64,000 bases of DNA from Streptomyces tropicalis (GCF_029269835.1 NZ_JARJBB010000014.1:110696-174695); one strand, 5' to 3'; positions 23,710 to 35,326 are shown, counted from the first letter of the stretch. Translations and numbers: made by a program. The notes: generated by a model not told the origin, from the sequence alone.

Positions 23710-25158
23710 GTGAGCGCCATTCGCCCGGCAGCCGTCGTCGTTCTCGCAGCGGGCGAGGGCACCCGTATGAAGTCGGCCACACCGAAGGTCCTGCACGACA
23801 TCTGCGGCAGGTCCCTGGTCGGCCATGTCCTCGCCTCCGCACGTGAGTTGGAGCCGGAGCACCTCGTCGTGGTCGTGGGCCACGCGCGGGAGAAGGTGAC
23901 CGCGCACCTGGCCGAGGTCGACGCCGCGGCGCGGACCGCGGTGCAGGAGAAGCAGAACGGCACCGGGCACGCGGTGCGCATGGCGCTGGAGGAGCTCGGC
24001 GGGCCGGTCGACGGCACCGTCGTGGTGGTCTGCGGCGACACCCCACTGCTGACCGGCCGGACCCTGCGGAGCCTGGCGTCCGTGCACGAGCAGGACGGCA
24101 ACGCGGTGACCGTGCTGAGCGCCGAGGTCCCGGACGCGACGGGGTACGGCCGGATCGTGCGGGACGGCGCCTCGGGCGCGGTGACGGCGATCGTCGAGCA
24201 CAAGGACGCGAGCGAGGAGCAGCGGGCGATCCGGGAGATCAACTCGGGTGTGTTCGCGTTCGACGGGCGGCTGCTGGCGGACGCGCTGGGGAAGGTGCGG
24301 ACGGACAACAGCCAGGGCGAGGAGTACCTGACGGACGTGCTCGGGATCCTGCGGGAGGCCGGGCACCGGGTGGGTGCGTGCGTGGCGGGCGACCATCGGG
24401 AGATCGCGGGCATCAACAACCGGGTGCAGTTGGCGGATGCCCGCCGGACGCTGAACGACTGGCTGCTGACGGAGGCGATGCTGGCGGGTGTGACGGTGGT
24501 GGATCCGGCGACGACGTGGGTCGACGTGACGGTGTCGTTCGAGCAGGACGTGACGGTGCTTCCGGGTACGCAGCTGCACGGCGCGACGCATCTGGGCGAG
24601 GGGTGCACGGTGGGGCCGAACAGCCGGCTGACGGACACGCGGGTGGGCCGGGGCGCGCGGCTGGACAACACGGTGTCGGACGGTGCGGTGGTCGGTCCGG
24701 AGGCGTCGGTGGGTCCGTACGCGTATCTGCGGCCGGGTACGCGGCTGGGGCTGAGGTCGAAGGTCGGCACGTACGTGGAGACGAAGAACGCGAGGATCGG
24801 CGAGGGGACGAAGGTGCCGCACCTGTCCTACGTCGGTGACGCGACGATCGGCGACCATTCGAACATCGGTGCGGCGAGCGTGTTCGTGAACTACGACGGG
24901 CAGGACAAGCACCACACGACGGTGGGGTCGCACTGCCGTACCGGTTCGGACAACATGTTTGTGGCTCCTGTCACGATCGGGGACGGGGCGTACACCGCGG
25001 CGGGCTCGGTCATCACGCGGGACGTGCCGCCCGGTTCGCTGGCCGTGGCCCGTGGCCAGCAGCGGAATATCGAGGGTTGGGTGGCGCGGAAGCGTCCGGG
25101 GAGCGCGGCGGCGAAGGCGGCCGAGGCGGTGTCCGGGGAGCCGGGGGACGGGGCCTGA
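23710..25158 (+). CDS. glmU: Bifunctional GlmU: GlcN-1-P acetyltransferase / GlcNAc-1-P uridyltransferase
   Basis: 482 residues. It makes UDP-GlcNAc for peptidoglycan. The N-terminal uridyltransferase has LAAGEGTRMKSATPKVLH and QNGTGHAV, CGDTPLL; the C-terminal half is a left-handed beta-helix of hexapeptide repeats with RPGTRLG, KNARIGEGTKVPHLSYVGDA and NYDGQDKHHT, the acetyltransferase active region. The GTG at 23710 (AAGGG upstream) is preferred to in-frame upstream codons. A TATCCT -10 lies at 23661-23666. Upstream neighbour of prs, as usual in actinomycetes. Confidence 0.98.
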   Translation: MSAIRPAAVVVLAAGEGTRMKSATPKVLHDICGRSLVGHVLASARELEPEHLVVVVGHAREKVTAHLAEVDAAARTAVQEKQNGTGHAVRMALEELGGPVDGTVVVVCGDTPLLTGRTLRSLASVHEQDGNAVTVLSAEVPDATGYGRIVRDGASGAVTAIVEHKDASEEQRAIREINSGVFAFDGRLLADALGKVRTDNSQGEEYLTDVLGILREAGHRVGACVAGDHREIAGINNRVQLADARRTLNDWLLTEAMLAGVTVVDPATTWVDVTVSFEQDVTVLPGTQLHGATHLGEGCTVGPNSRLTDTRVGRGARLDNTVSDGAVVGPEASVGPYAYLRPGTRLGLRSKVGTYVETKNARIGEGTKVPHLSYVGDATIGDHSNIGAASVFVNYDGQDKHHTTVGSHCRTGSDNMFVAPVTIGDGAYTAAGSVITRDVPPGSLAVARGQQRNIEGWVARKRPGSAAAKAAEAVSGEPGDGA

Positions 25159-25292
25159 CCGGCACGGGGGGCGCCGGGGACGGCGTACCGTGAGAGGTGC
25201 ACACCCGCACCCCCAGCTGAGTCGGCTTCGCGCAGACCGCTGACGAGGTCCTCTCGACATCCAGCTGTGAATACCTCTGAGGAGACAGTGCT

Positions 25293-26267
25293 GTGACCGG
25301 GATCAAGACGACCGGCGAGAAGAAGATGATGTTCTTCTCCGGCCGCGCCCACCCCGAGCTTGCCGAGGAGATCGCCCACCAGCTGGGTATCGGAGTCGTC
25401 CCGACCAAGGCCTTCGACTTCGCGAACGGCGAGATCTATGTGCGGTACCAGGAGTCCGCGCGGGGGGCGGACTGCTTCCTGATCCAGAGCCACACGGCTC
25501 CGATCAACAAGTGGATCATGGAGCAGCTGATCATGATCGACGCGCTGAAGCGTGCGTCGGCCCGCTCCATCACCGTGATCGTGCCGTTCTACGGTTACGC
25601 GCGGCAGGACAAGAAGCACCGTGGGCGTGAACCGATCTCGGCGCGTCTGGTCGCCGATCTGATGAAGACGGCGGGCGCGGACCGGATTCTGGCCGTGGAT
25701 CTGCACACGGACCAGATCCAGGGCTTCTTCGACGGTCCGGTGGACCACCTGTTCGCGCTGCCGCTGCTGGCGGACTACGTGGGCAGCAAGGTGGACCGTT
25801 CGAAGCTGACGGTGGTGTCCCCGGACGCCGGCCGGGTGCGGGTGGCGGACCGCTGGTGCGACCGGCTGGGTGCGCCGCTGGCGATCGTGCACAAGCGCCG
25901 TGACAAGGACGTGGCGAACCAGGTCACGGTGCACGAGGTCGTCGGTGACGTGGAGGGCCGCATCTGTGTGCTGGTGGACGACATGATCGACACCGGTGGC
26001 ACGATCTGCGCCGCGGCGGACGCGCTGTTCGCGCACGGTGCGGAGGACGTCATCGTGACGTCGACGCACGGTGTGCTGTCGGGTCCGGCGGCGGACCGGC
26101 TGAAGAACTCGAAGGTGAGCGAGTTCGTGTTCACGAACACGCTGCCGACGCCGGGCGAGCTGGAGCTGGACAAGATCACGGTGCTGTCGATCGCGCCGAC
26201 GATCGCGAGTGCGGTGCGCGAGGTGTTCGAGGACGGCTCGGTGACGAGCCTCTTCGACGAGCAGTAG
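25293..26267 (+). CDS. prs: Ribose-phosphate pyrophosphokinase
   Basis: 324 residues. It converts ribose 5-phosphate and ATP to PRPP for nucleotide, His and Trp synthesis. The PRPP-binding loop is VLVDDMIDTGGT, with the ATP/ribose-5-P motifs FFSGRAHPELAEEIA, DLHTDQIQGFF and VVSPDAGRVRVA. GTG start with GGAG 8 nt upstream (GAGGAGACAGTGCT). It follows glmU by 134 nt and precedes rplY. Confidence 0.98.
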   Translation: MTGIKTTGEKKMMFFSGRAHPELAEEIAHQLGIGVVPTKAFDFANGEIYVRYQESARGADCFLIQSHTAPINKWIMEQLIMIDALKRASARSITVIVPFYGYARQDKKHRGREPISARLVADLMKTAGADRILAVDLHTDQIQGFFDGPVDHLFALPLLADYVGSKVDRSKLTVVSPDAGRVRVADRWCDRLGAPLAIVHKRRDKDVANQVTVHEVVGDVEGRICVLVDDMIDTGGTICAAADALFAHGAEDVIVTSTHGVLSGPAADRLKNSKVSEFVFTNTLPTPGELELDKITVLSIAPTIASAVREVFEDGSVTSLFDEQ

Positions 26268-26298
26268 GCCCTGCGGGGCCGGCTGCCCGGAGATCATT

Positions 26299-26328
26299 TT
26301 GGGTGTGGCCTCCTTCTCCGAGTAGACT
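26299..26328 (+). promoter_or_regulatory. Putative sigma-HrdB promoter of rplY
   Basis: TTGGGT (26299-26304) and TAGACT (26323-26328) are separated by 18 nt, upstream of rplY by about 135 nt. The leader between them and rplY holds no gene. Confidence 0.5.
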
Positions 26329-26464
26329 TCTGCAGTTGCTCGGCGAGGGAGGCCGCACGCGTTCCGGCGCGTGGGGTGGTCCGTTATCGACGCGCTCTTC
26401 GTAGCAGGCCGTTCGTGGCCGGGTGACCCCGACCGTTTTCGATGTTCTCTACGAGGAGTGAGAC

Positions 26465-27073
26465 ATGTCCGAGGTGAAGATCGCCGCCGCGACGCGTTCC
26501 GAGTTCGGCAAGGGCGCTGCCCGCCGTATCCGTCGTGACGACAAGGTTCCCGGTGTGCTGTACGGGCACGGCACGGACCCGCTGCACCTGACCCTGCCGG
26601 GCCACGAGCTGCTGCTGGCGCTGCGTACGCCGAACGTCCTGATCTCGCTGGACATCGACGGCAAGACCAACGAGCTGGCGATCCCGAAGTCCGTGCAGCG
26701 CGACCCGCTGAAGGGCTTCCTGGAGCACGTCGACCTGCTGCTGGTCAAGCGCGGCGAGAAGGTCACGGTCGAGGTCCCCGTGCAGGCCGAGGGCGAGCTG
26801 GCCCCGGGCGGCAACCTGCTGGAGCACGTCCTCGTGGCGCTTCCGGTCGAGGCCGAGGCCACGCACATCCCGGAGCAGGTGACGGTGTCGGTGGAGGGTC
26901 TCGAGGCCGGTGCCTCGATCCACGCCAAGGACATCAAGCTGCCGGGCGGTGTGACGCTGGCGGTGGACGAGGACGCCGTGGTGCTGCAGGTGCTGGCCGC
27001 GCAGGCCGAGGAGCCGGCGGAGGAGGCCGAGGAGGCCGCTGCCGAGGGCGAAGAGGCTGGCGCCGAGGCCTGA
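26465..27073 (+). CDS. rplY: Ribosomal protein bL25, long Ctc/TL5 form
   Basis: 202 residues. The N-terminal L25 domain (FGKGAARRIRRDDKVPGVLYG) binds 5S rRNA; the second TL5-type domain follows from about residue 95 (VEVPVQAEGELAPGG, LEHVLVALPVEAEATHIPE), and the tail is a run of Glu/Ala. GAGGAG stands 6 nt before the ATG. Together with pth it forms the general-stress/translation pair common in Gram-positive bacteria. Confidence 0.97.
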   Translation: MSEVKIAAATRSEFGKGAARRIRRDDKVPGVLYGHGTDPLHLTLPGHELLLALRTPNVLISLDIDGKTNELAIPKSVQRDPLKGFLEHVDLLLVKRGEKVTVEVPVQAEGELAPGGNLLEHVLVALPVEAEATHIPEQVTVSVEGLEAGASIHAKDIKLPGGVTLAVDEDAVVLQVLAAQAEEPAEEAEEAAAEGEEAGAEA

Positions 27074-27093
27074 TCGGTCTCGTTGTCGTGATG

Positions 27094-27126
27094 CCGGCCG
27101 CTGCTCCCGTCGGGGGCGGCGGCCGG
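27094..27126 (+). terminator. Hairpin between rplY and pth
   Basis: A 15-bp stem with two G-U pairs (27094-27108 with 27112-27126) and a 3-nt loop, 20 nt after the rplY stop and 27 nt before the pth start. It may terminate or attenuate transcription into pth. Confidence 0.6.
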
Positions 27127-27152
27127 TGTGTCGTATCGGAGGAGATGTGGAC

Positions 27153-27746
27153 GTGACCGCCGCCGGCTCGCCGTGGCTGATCGCGGGTCTGGGCAATCCC
27201 GGGCCGGAGTACGCCATGAACCGGCACAACGTGGGCTTCATGGTGGTGGACCTGCTGGCCGAGCGCATGGGGGGCCGGTTCAAGCGGGCTCAGAAGGCGC
27301 AGGCGCAGGTGGTGGAGGGCCGGATCGGGCCGCAGGGTCCGGGGAGCCGTCGTGTGGTCCTGGCGAAGCCGATGTCGTTCATGAACCTGTCGGGCGGCCC
27401 GGTGAACGCGTTGCGGGACTTCTACAAGGTCCCGGTGGCGAACGTCGTGGCGGTGCACGACGAGTTGGACATCGACTACGGGGTGCTGCGGCTGAAGCTG
27501 GGCGGCGGTGACAACGGGCACAACGGGCTGAAGTCGATGACGAAGGCGATGGGTGCGGACTACCACCGGGTGCGGTTCGGGATCGGCCGGCCGCCGGGCC
27601 GGATGCAGGTGGCGGACTTCGTGCTGAAGGACTTCGCGTCGGCGGAGCGCAAGGAGCTGGACTACTTCGTGGACCGGGCGGCCGACGCGGTGGAGGCGCT
27701 GGTCCTGGAGGGTCTGGAGCGGGCGCAAAGCACGTACAACTCCTGA
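27153..27746 (+). CDS. pth: Peptidyl-tRNA hydrolase
   Basis: 197 residues. It releases peptides from stalled peptidyl-tRNA. Motifs: GLGNPGPEYAMNRHNVGF with the catalytic His, KPMSFMNLSG, HDELDI and GHNGLKSM. The GTG at 27153 is chosen because GGAGGAG lies 8 nt upstream; the GTG at 27147 is too close to it. Downstream of rplY. Confidence 0.98.
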   Translation: MTAAGSPWLIAGLGNPGPEYAMNRHNVGFMVVDLLAERMGGRFKRAQKAQAQVVEGRIGPQGPGSRRVVLAKPMSFMNLSGGPVNALRDFYKVPVANVVAVHDELDIDYGVLRLKLGGGDNGHNGLKSMTKAMGADYHRVRFGIGRPPGRMQVADFVLKDFASAERKELDYFVDRAADAVEALVLEGLERAQSTYNS

Positions 27747-27755
27747 CTTGTCCCC

Positions 27756-27774
27756 CGGCCGGGTTGACCGGCCG
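27756..27774 (+). terminator. Terminator behind pth
   Basis: Inverted repeat CGGCCGG/CCGGCCG with a 5-nt loop, flanked by C4 and G4 tracts, 10 nt after the stop. Confidence 0.65.
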
Positions 27775-27788
27775 CAGGGGTATGGCCA

Positions 27789-28292
27789 ATGATCCCGGCC
27801 ATGTCCGACTCCGCCGCCCGCTCCCGCCGGGCCTCGCTCGCCGCGCTCCGGTTCGGACGGGTCGCCGCGATGGGCACCGTGGCGGTGCTGATCCTGATCG
27901 CCGGGGTGTGGGCGTCGTGGGGCACCGCGCAGCACGTGATGCTGACCAAGGGCCGGGAGCGGGGCACGGTCCGGGTGACGCACTGCGGCGCGGACGCGTG
28001 CAGTGGGCCGTACTCGCCGGTGTCGCCGGGGTCCGTGGCGCGTGGCCGGGTGGTCATCGCGCAGACGGCGGTGGTGCACCGGGGCGGGACGTACGACGTG
28101 GTCGTGAAGCCGGGTTCGGACCGGGTGGTCCGCTCGGGTCCGGCCGGGATCCTGTACGCGTGGGCGCCGCTGGGCGGTGCGCTGCTGCTGGCGTCGGTCG
28201 TGGTGGCGGGCGGGCTGCGGCGGACGCGGGCGGCGTGGGTGCTGGCGGGGTCGGGGTTCGCGCTGCTGACGGCGGCGTTCGTGGCGCTTTGA
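27789..28292 (+). CDS. Small membrane protein, unknown function
   Basis: 167 residues (163 if the ATG at 27801 is used). One helix near residues 28-48, an exposed middle domain with two Cys (THCGADACSG) and two C-terminal helices (about 120-165). The layout resembles small actinomycete DUF3592-like membrane proteins, but I do not recognise a family. It follows the pth terminator and is probably transcribed with weak read-through or its own promoter. Confidence 0.75.
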   Translation: MIPAMSDSAARSRRASLAALRFGRVAAMGTVAVLILIAGVWASWGTAQHVMLTKGRERGTVRVTHCGADACSGPYSPVSPGSVARGRVVIAQTAVVHRGGTYDVVVKPGSDRVVRSGPAGILYAWAPLGGALLLASVVVAGGLRRTRAAWVLAGSGFALLTAAFVAL

Positions 28293-28427
28293 CCACGTGG
28301 GGGCGATCTCCACGTCTGTGCGGGTTCCGAGCGTTCCCGGTTCGTGATTGACCGATGGTCAGTGGTGATCGGAAGCTGAACCGCCCCCTCCACACCTTCC
28401 TTTCGCTTCCCGAAGAGGGACTTCTCC

Positions 28428-29105
28428 ATGCGTACCCTGATTCGCGCCGGCGCGCTGGCCGCCGGCGTCTGCGCGGCGGTCGTGGCCGTTCCGGCCGCTC
28501 ACGCCGCTCCCGCCTCGCCTCCCGGTGACAACGGCACCGTGAAGATCCATGACGCGGCGACCGGGGCCGAGGCGCGCCGCAACGAGCCGCACGTGTGCTC
28601 CTTCTACCTCGACGCCTTCGGCTTCGACGGTGGGCAGCGGGTGTCCTGGCACATCGAGGCGTGGGCTCCGACGGCCGCGGCCAAGGGCGTCGAGGTGAAG
28701 TCCGGGTCGATCGTGCTGGGCGCCGAGGGCGCCGGCCGGACGCCGGACCTGTCGCTGCCGGACGGGCACTACAAGCTGTTCTGGAACTTCGACGGCGAGA
28801 ACGGTGCCGCGAAGCAGAAGGTGTTCTGGACGGACTGCGCGGCGTCGGGCGTGCCGTCGGCGTCCGTCTCGGTGGGCGCGTCCGTCTCGGTCGGCGCGTC
28901 GGTGCCGGCCGGTTCCGCCGCCTCGGCGTCGGCGTCCGCCGGTGCGGGGGCGGCCGTGTCGTCGCCGTCGCCCCAGGGCGGCGCGGGCGATCTGGCCGAG
29001 ACCGGTGGCGGTGCCTCGGCGGGGGCGCTGTCGGCCGCGGCGGCCGCGCTGCTGGCGGCGGGCGGTTATCTGCTGTTCCGGCGGCGTGCGGTCCGCCGGG
29101 GCTGA
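28428..29105 (+). CDS. Secreted protein anchored by a class E sortase (LAETG)
   Basis: 225 residues. A signal peptide ends at AHA (about residue 26); a compact domain with two Cys (about 35-140) is followed by a Ser/Ala/Val-rich low-complexity stalk and a C-terminal sorting signal LAETG, a hydrophobic helix and the tail RRRAVRRG. LAXTG is the motif used by actinobacterial class E sortases, which attach proteins to peptidoglycan. No sortase gene is in the window. Function unknown. Confidence 0.88.
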   Translation: MRTLIRAGALAAGVCAAVVAVPAAHAAPASPPGDNGTVKIHDAATGAEARRNEPHVCSFYLDAFGFDGGQRVSWHIEAWAPTAAAKGVEVKSGSIVLGAEGAGRTPDLSLPDGHYKLFWNFDGENGAAKQKVFWTDCAASGVPSASVSVGASVSVGASVPAGSAASASASAGAGAAVSSPSPQGGAGDLAETGGGASAGALSAAAAALLAAGGYLLFRRRAVRRG

Positions 29106-29121
29106 CGGGCCCCCGTAGGGC

Positions 29122-29156
29122 GAAGGCCCCCGCTCCGTGCCGGAGCGGGGGCCTTC
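29122..29156. terminator. Bidirectional terminator between the LAETG gene and ppc
   Basis: A perfect 15-bp inverted repeat (29122-29136 with 29142-29156), 5-nt loop, between convergent genes. Confidence 0.85.
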
Positions 29157-29173
29157 GTGCGTCGCTGTCCGGG

Positions 29174-31903
<2,730 letters not shown>

Positions 31904-32150
31904 AGGTGCGGCTCCTTGCAGTGATCAATGGTGCGTCGCGCCGGCGACTCCCGGGAGGGCGAGGGCGGGCGACGGGTGGGATCTCTCGGAGGGGACCCGG
32001 ACGGGTGCCGCGCGGCGGGTGCCGCGTGCGGGCAGGGCATCCGGGAAGACGTCAGAGCGGACCGCGCTGTCCGACCGTCCCCAAGTCTAGGTGTCGGGCG
32101 TGACGCGCAGGCTCGCGGGCTCGTGCCGGGGGGCGCGGCACTGCCATACT

Positions 32151-32177
32151 TACGATGCCGTAGGTTACGGGACCGTA
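32151..32177. promoter_or_regulatory. Two tandem TACG-N4-CGTA palindromes upstream of the desaturase gene
   Basis: TACGATGCCGTA (32151-32162) and TACGGGACCGTA (32166-32177) are each perfect in their outer 4+4 bp and are 15 bp centre to centre. TACGAT also fits a -10 box. They lie 67 bp before the desaturase ATG, in the 340-bp gap after ppc that otherwise shows no gene. The TetR-type regulator encoded in the same operon is the natural candidate to bind here. Confidence 0.6.
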
Positions 32178-32243
32178 GGGAGCTGATGGGTCTCCGTGGC
32201 CCTTCGGCACCCGTCTCGACCCTCGACCCCACAGGGGACGCCC

Positions 32244-33248
32244 ATGACCACGAGCTCCGATGTGATCGAAGACGCCCGGGAGGCCGGCACCCCGGTGTCG
32301 TCCGCGACGCTGGGCGGTGAGCGGAAGGGTTCGATCGAGCAGATCACCCTGCTGCTGTTCATCGTCGTTCCGTTCCTGGCCCTGCTGGCGGCGGTGCCGC
32401 TGGCCTGGGGCTGGGGACTGAGCTGGCTGGACGTCGGCCTGATGGTGTTCTTCTACTATCTCGGCTGCCACGGCATCACGATCGGCTTCCACCGGTACTT
32501 CACCCATGGATCCTTCAAGGCGAAGCGGCCGCTGCGGATCGCGCTGGCGGTCATGGGGTCGCTGGCGGTGGAGGGCCCGCTGGTCCGCTGGGTCGCCGAT
32601 CACCGCAGGCACCACCGGTTCTCCGACCACGAGGGGGACCCGCACTCCCCCTGGCGGTACGGCGAGACCGTTCCGGCGCTGCTCAAGGGCCTGTGGTGGG
32701 CCCATGTCGGCTGGATGTTCGACGAGGAGCAGACGCCGCAGGAGAAGTACGCCCCGGACCTGATCAAGGATCCGGCGCTGCGGGCGGTGTCCCGCCTGTT
32801 CGTGCTGTGGACCGCGGTGTCGCTGCTGCTGCCGCCGCTGGTGGGCGGTCTGGTGACGATGTCGTGGTGGGGCGCGTTCACGGCGTTCTTCTGGGGCTCG
32901 CTGGTCCGGGTGGCGCTGCTGCACCACGTGACGTGGTCGATCAACTCGATCTGCCACGCGGTCGGCAAGCGCCCGTTCCGGTCCCGGGACCGCTCGGGCA
33001 ACGTGTGGTGGCTGGCGGTCCTGTCCTGCGGGGAGTCCTGGCACAACCTGCACCACGCGGACCCGACGTCGGCGCGGCACGGGGTGGAGCGCGGGCAGCT
33101 TGACTCCTCCGCGCGGATCATCCGCTGGTTCGAGCAGCTCGGCTGGGCCTACGACGTGCGCTGGCCGTCACGCTCGCGTATCGATTCCCGCCGGAACGGC
33201 CCGGAAGGCGGCTCCCGGAGCCGGAAGGGCACGGCCGAGGCGGCATGA
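32244..33248 (+). CDS. Acyl-CoA / fatty-acid delta-9 desaturase
   Basis: 334 residues. Membrane di-iron desaturase with the three His boxes: HRYFTH, HRRHH and HNLHH, four membrane helices, and a Ser/Arg-rich tail. It introduces a double bond into saturated acyl chains to adjust membrane fluidity. ATG at 32244 is preceded by AGGGGA. Its stop overlaps the TetR start by 4 bp, so the regulator is co-translated. Confidence 0.95.
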   Translation: MTTSSDVIEDAREAGTPVSSATLGGERKGSIEQITLLLFIVVPFLALLAAVPLAWGWGLSWLDVGLMVFFYYLGCHGITIGFHRYFTHGSFKAKRPLRIALAVMGSLAVEGPLVRWVADHRRHHRFSDHEGDPHSPWRYGETVPALLKGLWWAHVGWMFDEEQTPQEKYAPDLIKDPALRAVSRLFVLWTAVSLLLPPLVGGLVTMSWWGAFTAFFWGSLVRVALLHHVTWSINSICHAVGKRPFRSRDRSGNVWWLAVLSCGESWHNLHHADPTSARHGVERGQLDSSARIIRWFEQLGWAYDVRWPSRSRIDSRRNGPEGGSRSRKGTAEAA

Positions 33249-33919
33249 TGGTCGCCGTGGCGACCGACTCCAGCACCCCCAGCAACGACAAGCCGCGGCG
33301 CACGCGTCGCACCCGGATGACCGGTGCCGAGCGCCGCCAGCAGCTGCTGGAGATCGGTCGCACGCTGTTCGCGGCGAAGGGTTTCGAGGGCACGTCGGTG
33401 GAGGAGATCGCGGCGAAGGCCGGGGTGTCCAAGCCGGTGGTGTACGAGCACTTCGGCGGCAAGGAGGGGCTGTACGCGGTGGTGGTGGACCGCGAGATGC
33501 GGCGGCTGCTGGACATGGTCACCGGGTCGCTGACCGCCGGCCACCCGCGGGAGCTGTGCGAGCAGGCCGCGTTCGCCCTCCTGGACTACATCGAGGAGTG
33601 CACGGACGGTTTCCGCATCCTGGTCCGCGACTCGCCCATCCCGCAGTCGACGGGTTCCTTCGCGTCGCTGATCTCCGACATCGCCACTCAGGTGGAGGAC
33701 ATCCTGGGCCGCGAGTTCAAGAGCCGCGGCTTCGACTCCAAGCTCGCGCCGCTGTACGCGCAGGCGCTGGTGGGGATGGTGGCGCTGACCGGGCAGTGGT
33801 GGCTGGACGTGCGGCGCCCGAAGAAGGCCGAGGTGGCGGCCCATCTGGTGAATCTGGCCTGGCACGGCCTGGACGGCCTGGAGCCGAAGCCGCGGCTGAT
33901 AGGGCACCGCAAGAGCTGA
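33245..33919 (+). CDS. TetR-family regulator, likely of the desaturase operon
   Basis: 224 residues. The N-terminal HTH (EEIAAKAGVSKPVVYEHFGGKEGLY) is typical TetR; the C-terminal ligand domain is variable. The start overlaps the desaturase stop (ATGA); ATG 33248 or GTG 33257 are alternatives. By context it should sense an acyl-CoA or fatty acid and repress the operon through the paired palindromes at 32151-32177; this is inference. Confidence 0.92.
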   Translation: MMVAVATDSSTPSNDKPRRTRRTRMTGAERRQQLLEIGRTLFAAKGFEGTSVEEIAAKAGVSKPVVYEHFGGKEGLYAVVVDREMRRLLDMVTGSLTAGHPRELCEQAAFALLDYIEECTDGFRILVRDSPIPQSTGSFASLISDIATQVEDILGREFKSRGFDSKLAPLYAQALVGMVALTGQWWLDVRRPKKAEVAAHLVNLAWHGLDGLEPKPRLIGHRKS

Positions 33920-33964
33920 GGCGTGCCTTCGGGCCGCCCGGCCGTCCCGCGGCGCGGTCCGGCG

Positions 33965-34327
33965 TCAGCCGGCCGGCTCCAGGAACTCCAGCCGGTTGCC
34001 GACCGGGTCCTCGGAGTAGAAGCGGCGGTGGCCCGGCAGGGCGTCGTCCCAGGCGACGGGCGCGCCGTGGGCCGCGAGCCGGGCGGCGTACGCGTCGATG
34101 TCCGCGACCCGCAGTCCCGGGTGGGCCTTCCTCGCGGGGCGGAAGCCGTCCTCGGCGCCCAGGTGGAGCCGCACCGCGCCGGCCTCGAACCAGCAGCCGC
34201 CGCGCGCCGCGAGCGCGGGCGGCTTGGGGACCTCGGTCATGCCGAGGGCGCCCGCGTAGTACGCGCGCAGGGCGTCCTCCGTGCCGGGCGGTGCCGCAAG
34301 CTGCACGTGGTCCACGGCGACGAGCAT
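33965..34327 (-). CDS. VOC-family (glyoxalase/bleomycin-resistance fold) protein
   Basis: 120 residues: one VOC module (VDHVQLAAPPGTED, AYYAGALGMTEV, RFYSEDPVGNRLEFLEP). Metal ligand candidates are His7 and the Glu in RLEF. Enzymatic role unknown. It starts 3 nt after the tam stop, so it is in that operon. Confidence 0.88.
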   Translation of the reverse strand: MLVAVDHVQLAAPPGTEDALRAYYAGALGMTEVPKPPALAARGGCWFEAGAVRLHLGAEDGFRPARKAHPGLRVADIDAYAARLAAHGAPVAWDDALPGHRRFYSEDPVGNRLEFLEPAG

Positions 34328-34330
34328 CGC

Positions 34331-35149
34331 TCACGCCTCCTTCACGGCGACCGCGAAGACGCGGCGGAAGGGGAAGGGGGTGCCGTGCGGGCCGGCCGGG
34401 TAGGCGGCGCGCAGGGCGGTCCGGTAGTCGGCCAGGAACTCCTCGCGGGCGGTCGGGTCGTCGGCGAGGGCGGTGAGGACGGGTCGCAGTCCGGTGCCCT
34501 TCACCCAGTCCAGGACGGGGTCCTCGCCCTGGAGCAGGTGGAGGTACGTCGTCTCCCACACGTCCGCCGTGCAGCCGAGGCCGGTGAGCCGCTCCAGGTA
34601 CGCCCCGGGGGCGAGGACGGCGTCGTCGTGGCGCAGGACGCCGTCGAGGAGGTCGCGGCGGCGGGTGGTCCCCGCCAGCTCGCGCATGAGCACGTGGCTG
34701 GGGGCGGAGAAGTTGCCGGGCACCTGGAAGGCGAGGGTGCCGCCGGGCTTCAGCGCGGCGATCCAGTCGGCGAAGCGGTCGGCGTGCCGGGGCACCCACT
34801 GGAGGGTGGCGTTGGAGACGATCAGGTCGCAGGGCTCGGCGGGTGTCCAGGTGCGGGCGTCGGCGGCGGCGAAGTCGAGGTGGCCGCCGCCGGGTGTGGG
34901 GCCCTCGTGGTCGGTGCGGGCGCGGTCGAGCATCTCGGGCGAGTTGTCGTAGCCGGTGATGCGGGCGCCCGGCCAGCGGGCGGCGAGCAGCGCGGTGACG
35001 TTGCCGGGGCCGCAGCCGAGGTCGGCGATGCGGGGCCGGTCGCCGGCCGGGTCGGGGATCCGGGCGAGGAGGTCGGTGAAGGGGCGGGCGCGGTGGTCGG
35101 CGTGGTGCAGGTACTGGGCGGGGTCCCAGACGGGGGCGGGGGCGGGCAT
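34331..35149 (-). CDS. tam: Trans-aconitate 2-methyltransferase
   Basis: 272 residues. SAM-binding motif IADLGCGPGNVTALL, then TGYDNSPEML and the family signature VSNATLQWVPRH. It methylates trans-aconitate, a by-product that inhibits aconitase. ATG at 35149 follows AGGAGG with 5 nt spacing. Divergent from a MarR regulator, which suggests local control of the tam-VOC pair. Confidence 0.92.
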   Translation of the reverse strand: MPAPAPVWDPAQYLHHADHRARPFTDLLARIPDPAGDRPRIADLGCGPGNVTALLAARWPGARITGYDNSPEMLDRARTDHEGPTPGGGHLDFAAADARTWTPAEPCDLIVSNATLQWVPRHADRFADWIAALKPGGTLAFQVPGNFSAPSHVLMRELAGTTRRRDLLDGVLRHDDAVLAPGAYLERLTGLGCTADVWETTYLHLLQGEDPVLDWVKGTGLRPVLTALADDPTAREEFLADYRTALRAAYPAGPHGTPFPFRRVFAVAVKEA

Positions 35150-35254
35150 GGGGGCCTCCTTCGCGGGCGTCGGCGCCGTACGGACCCGGGCGCGGCCGGG
35201 CGGGGCGCGCGGGGCGGTGCGGCTCTCGTGGCGTCCACTGTGACGCCCGCGATG

Positions 35255-35283
35255 TCTCGACGTCAAGAGAGTTGATGTCGAGA
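35255..35283. promoter_or_regulatory. Inverted-repeat operator between tam and the MarR gene
   Basis: TCTCGACGTCAA (35255-35266) and TTGATGTCGAGA (35272-35283) are inverted repeats matching at 11 of 12 positions with a 5-nt spacer. Related half sites follow (TTCAAGAGA at 35292-35300, TTCACGTCGACA at 35302-35313). Position between the divergent tam and MarR genes fits a MarR operator controlling both. Confidence 0.65.
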
Positions 35284-35320
35284 GAATCGACTTCAAGAGA
35301 CTTCACGTCGACACAACCAC

Positions 35321-35326
35321 TACACT
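35321..35326 (+). promoter_or_regulatory. -10 box TACACT of the MarR gene
   Basis: TACACT ends 7 nt before the ATG at 35334, so transcription should begin at or beside the start codon (leaderless). It lies just downstream of the inverted-repeat operator. Confidence 0.55.
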
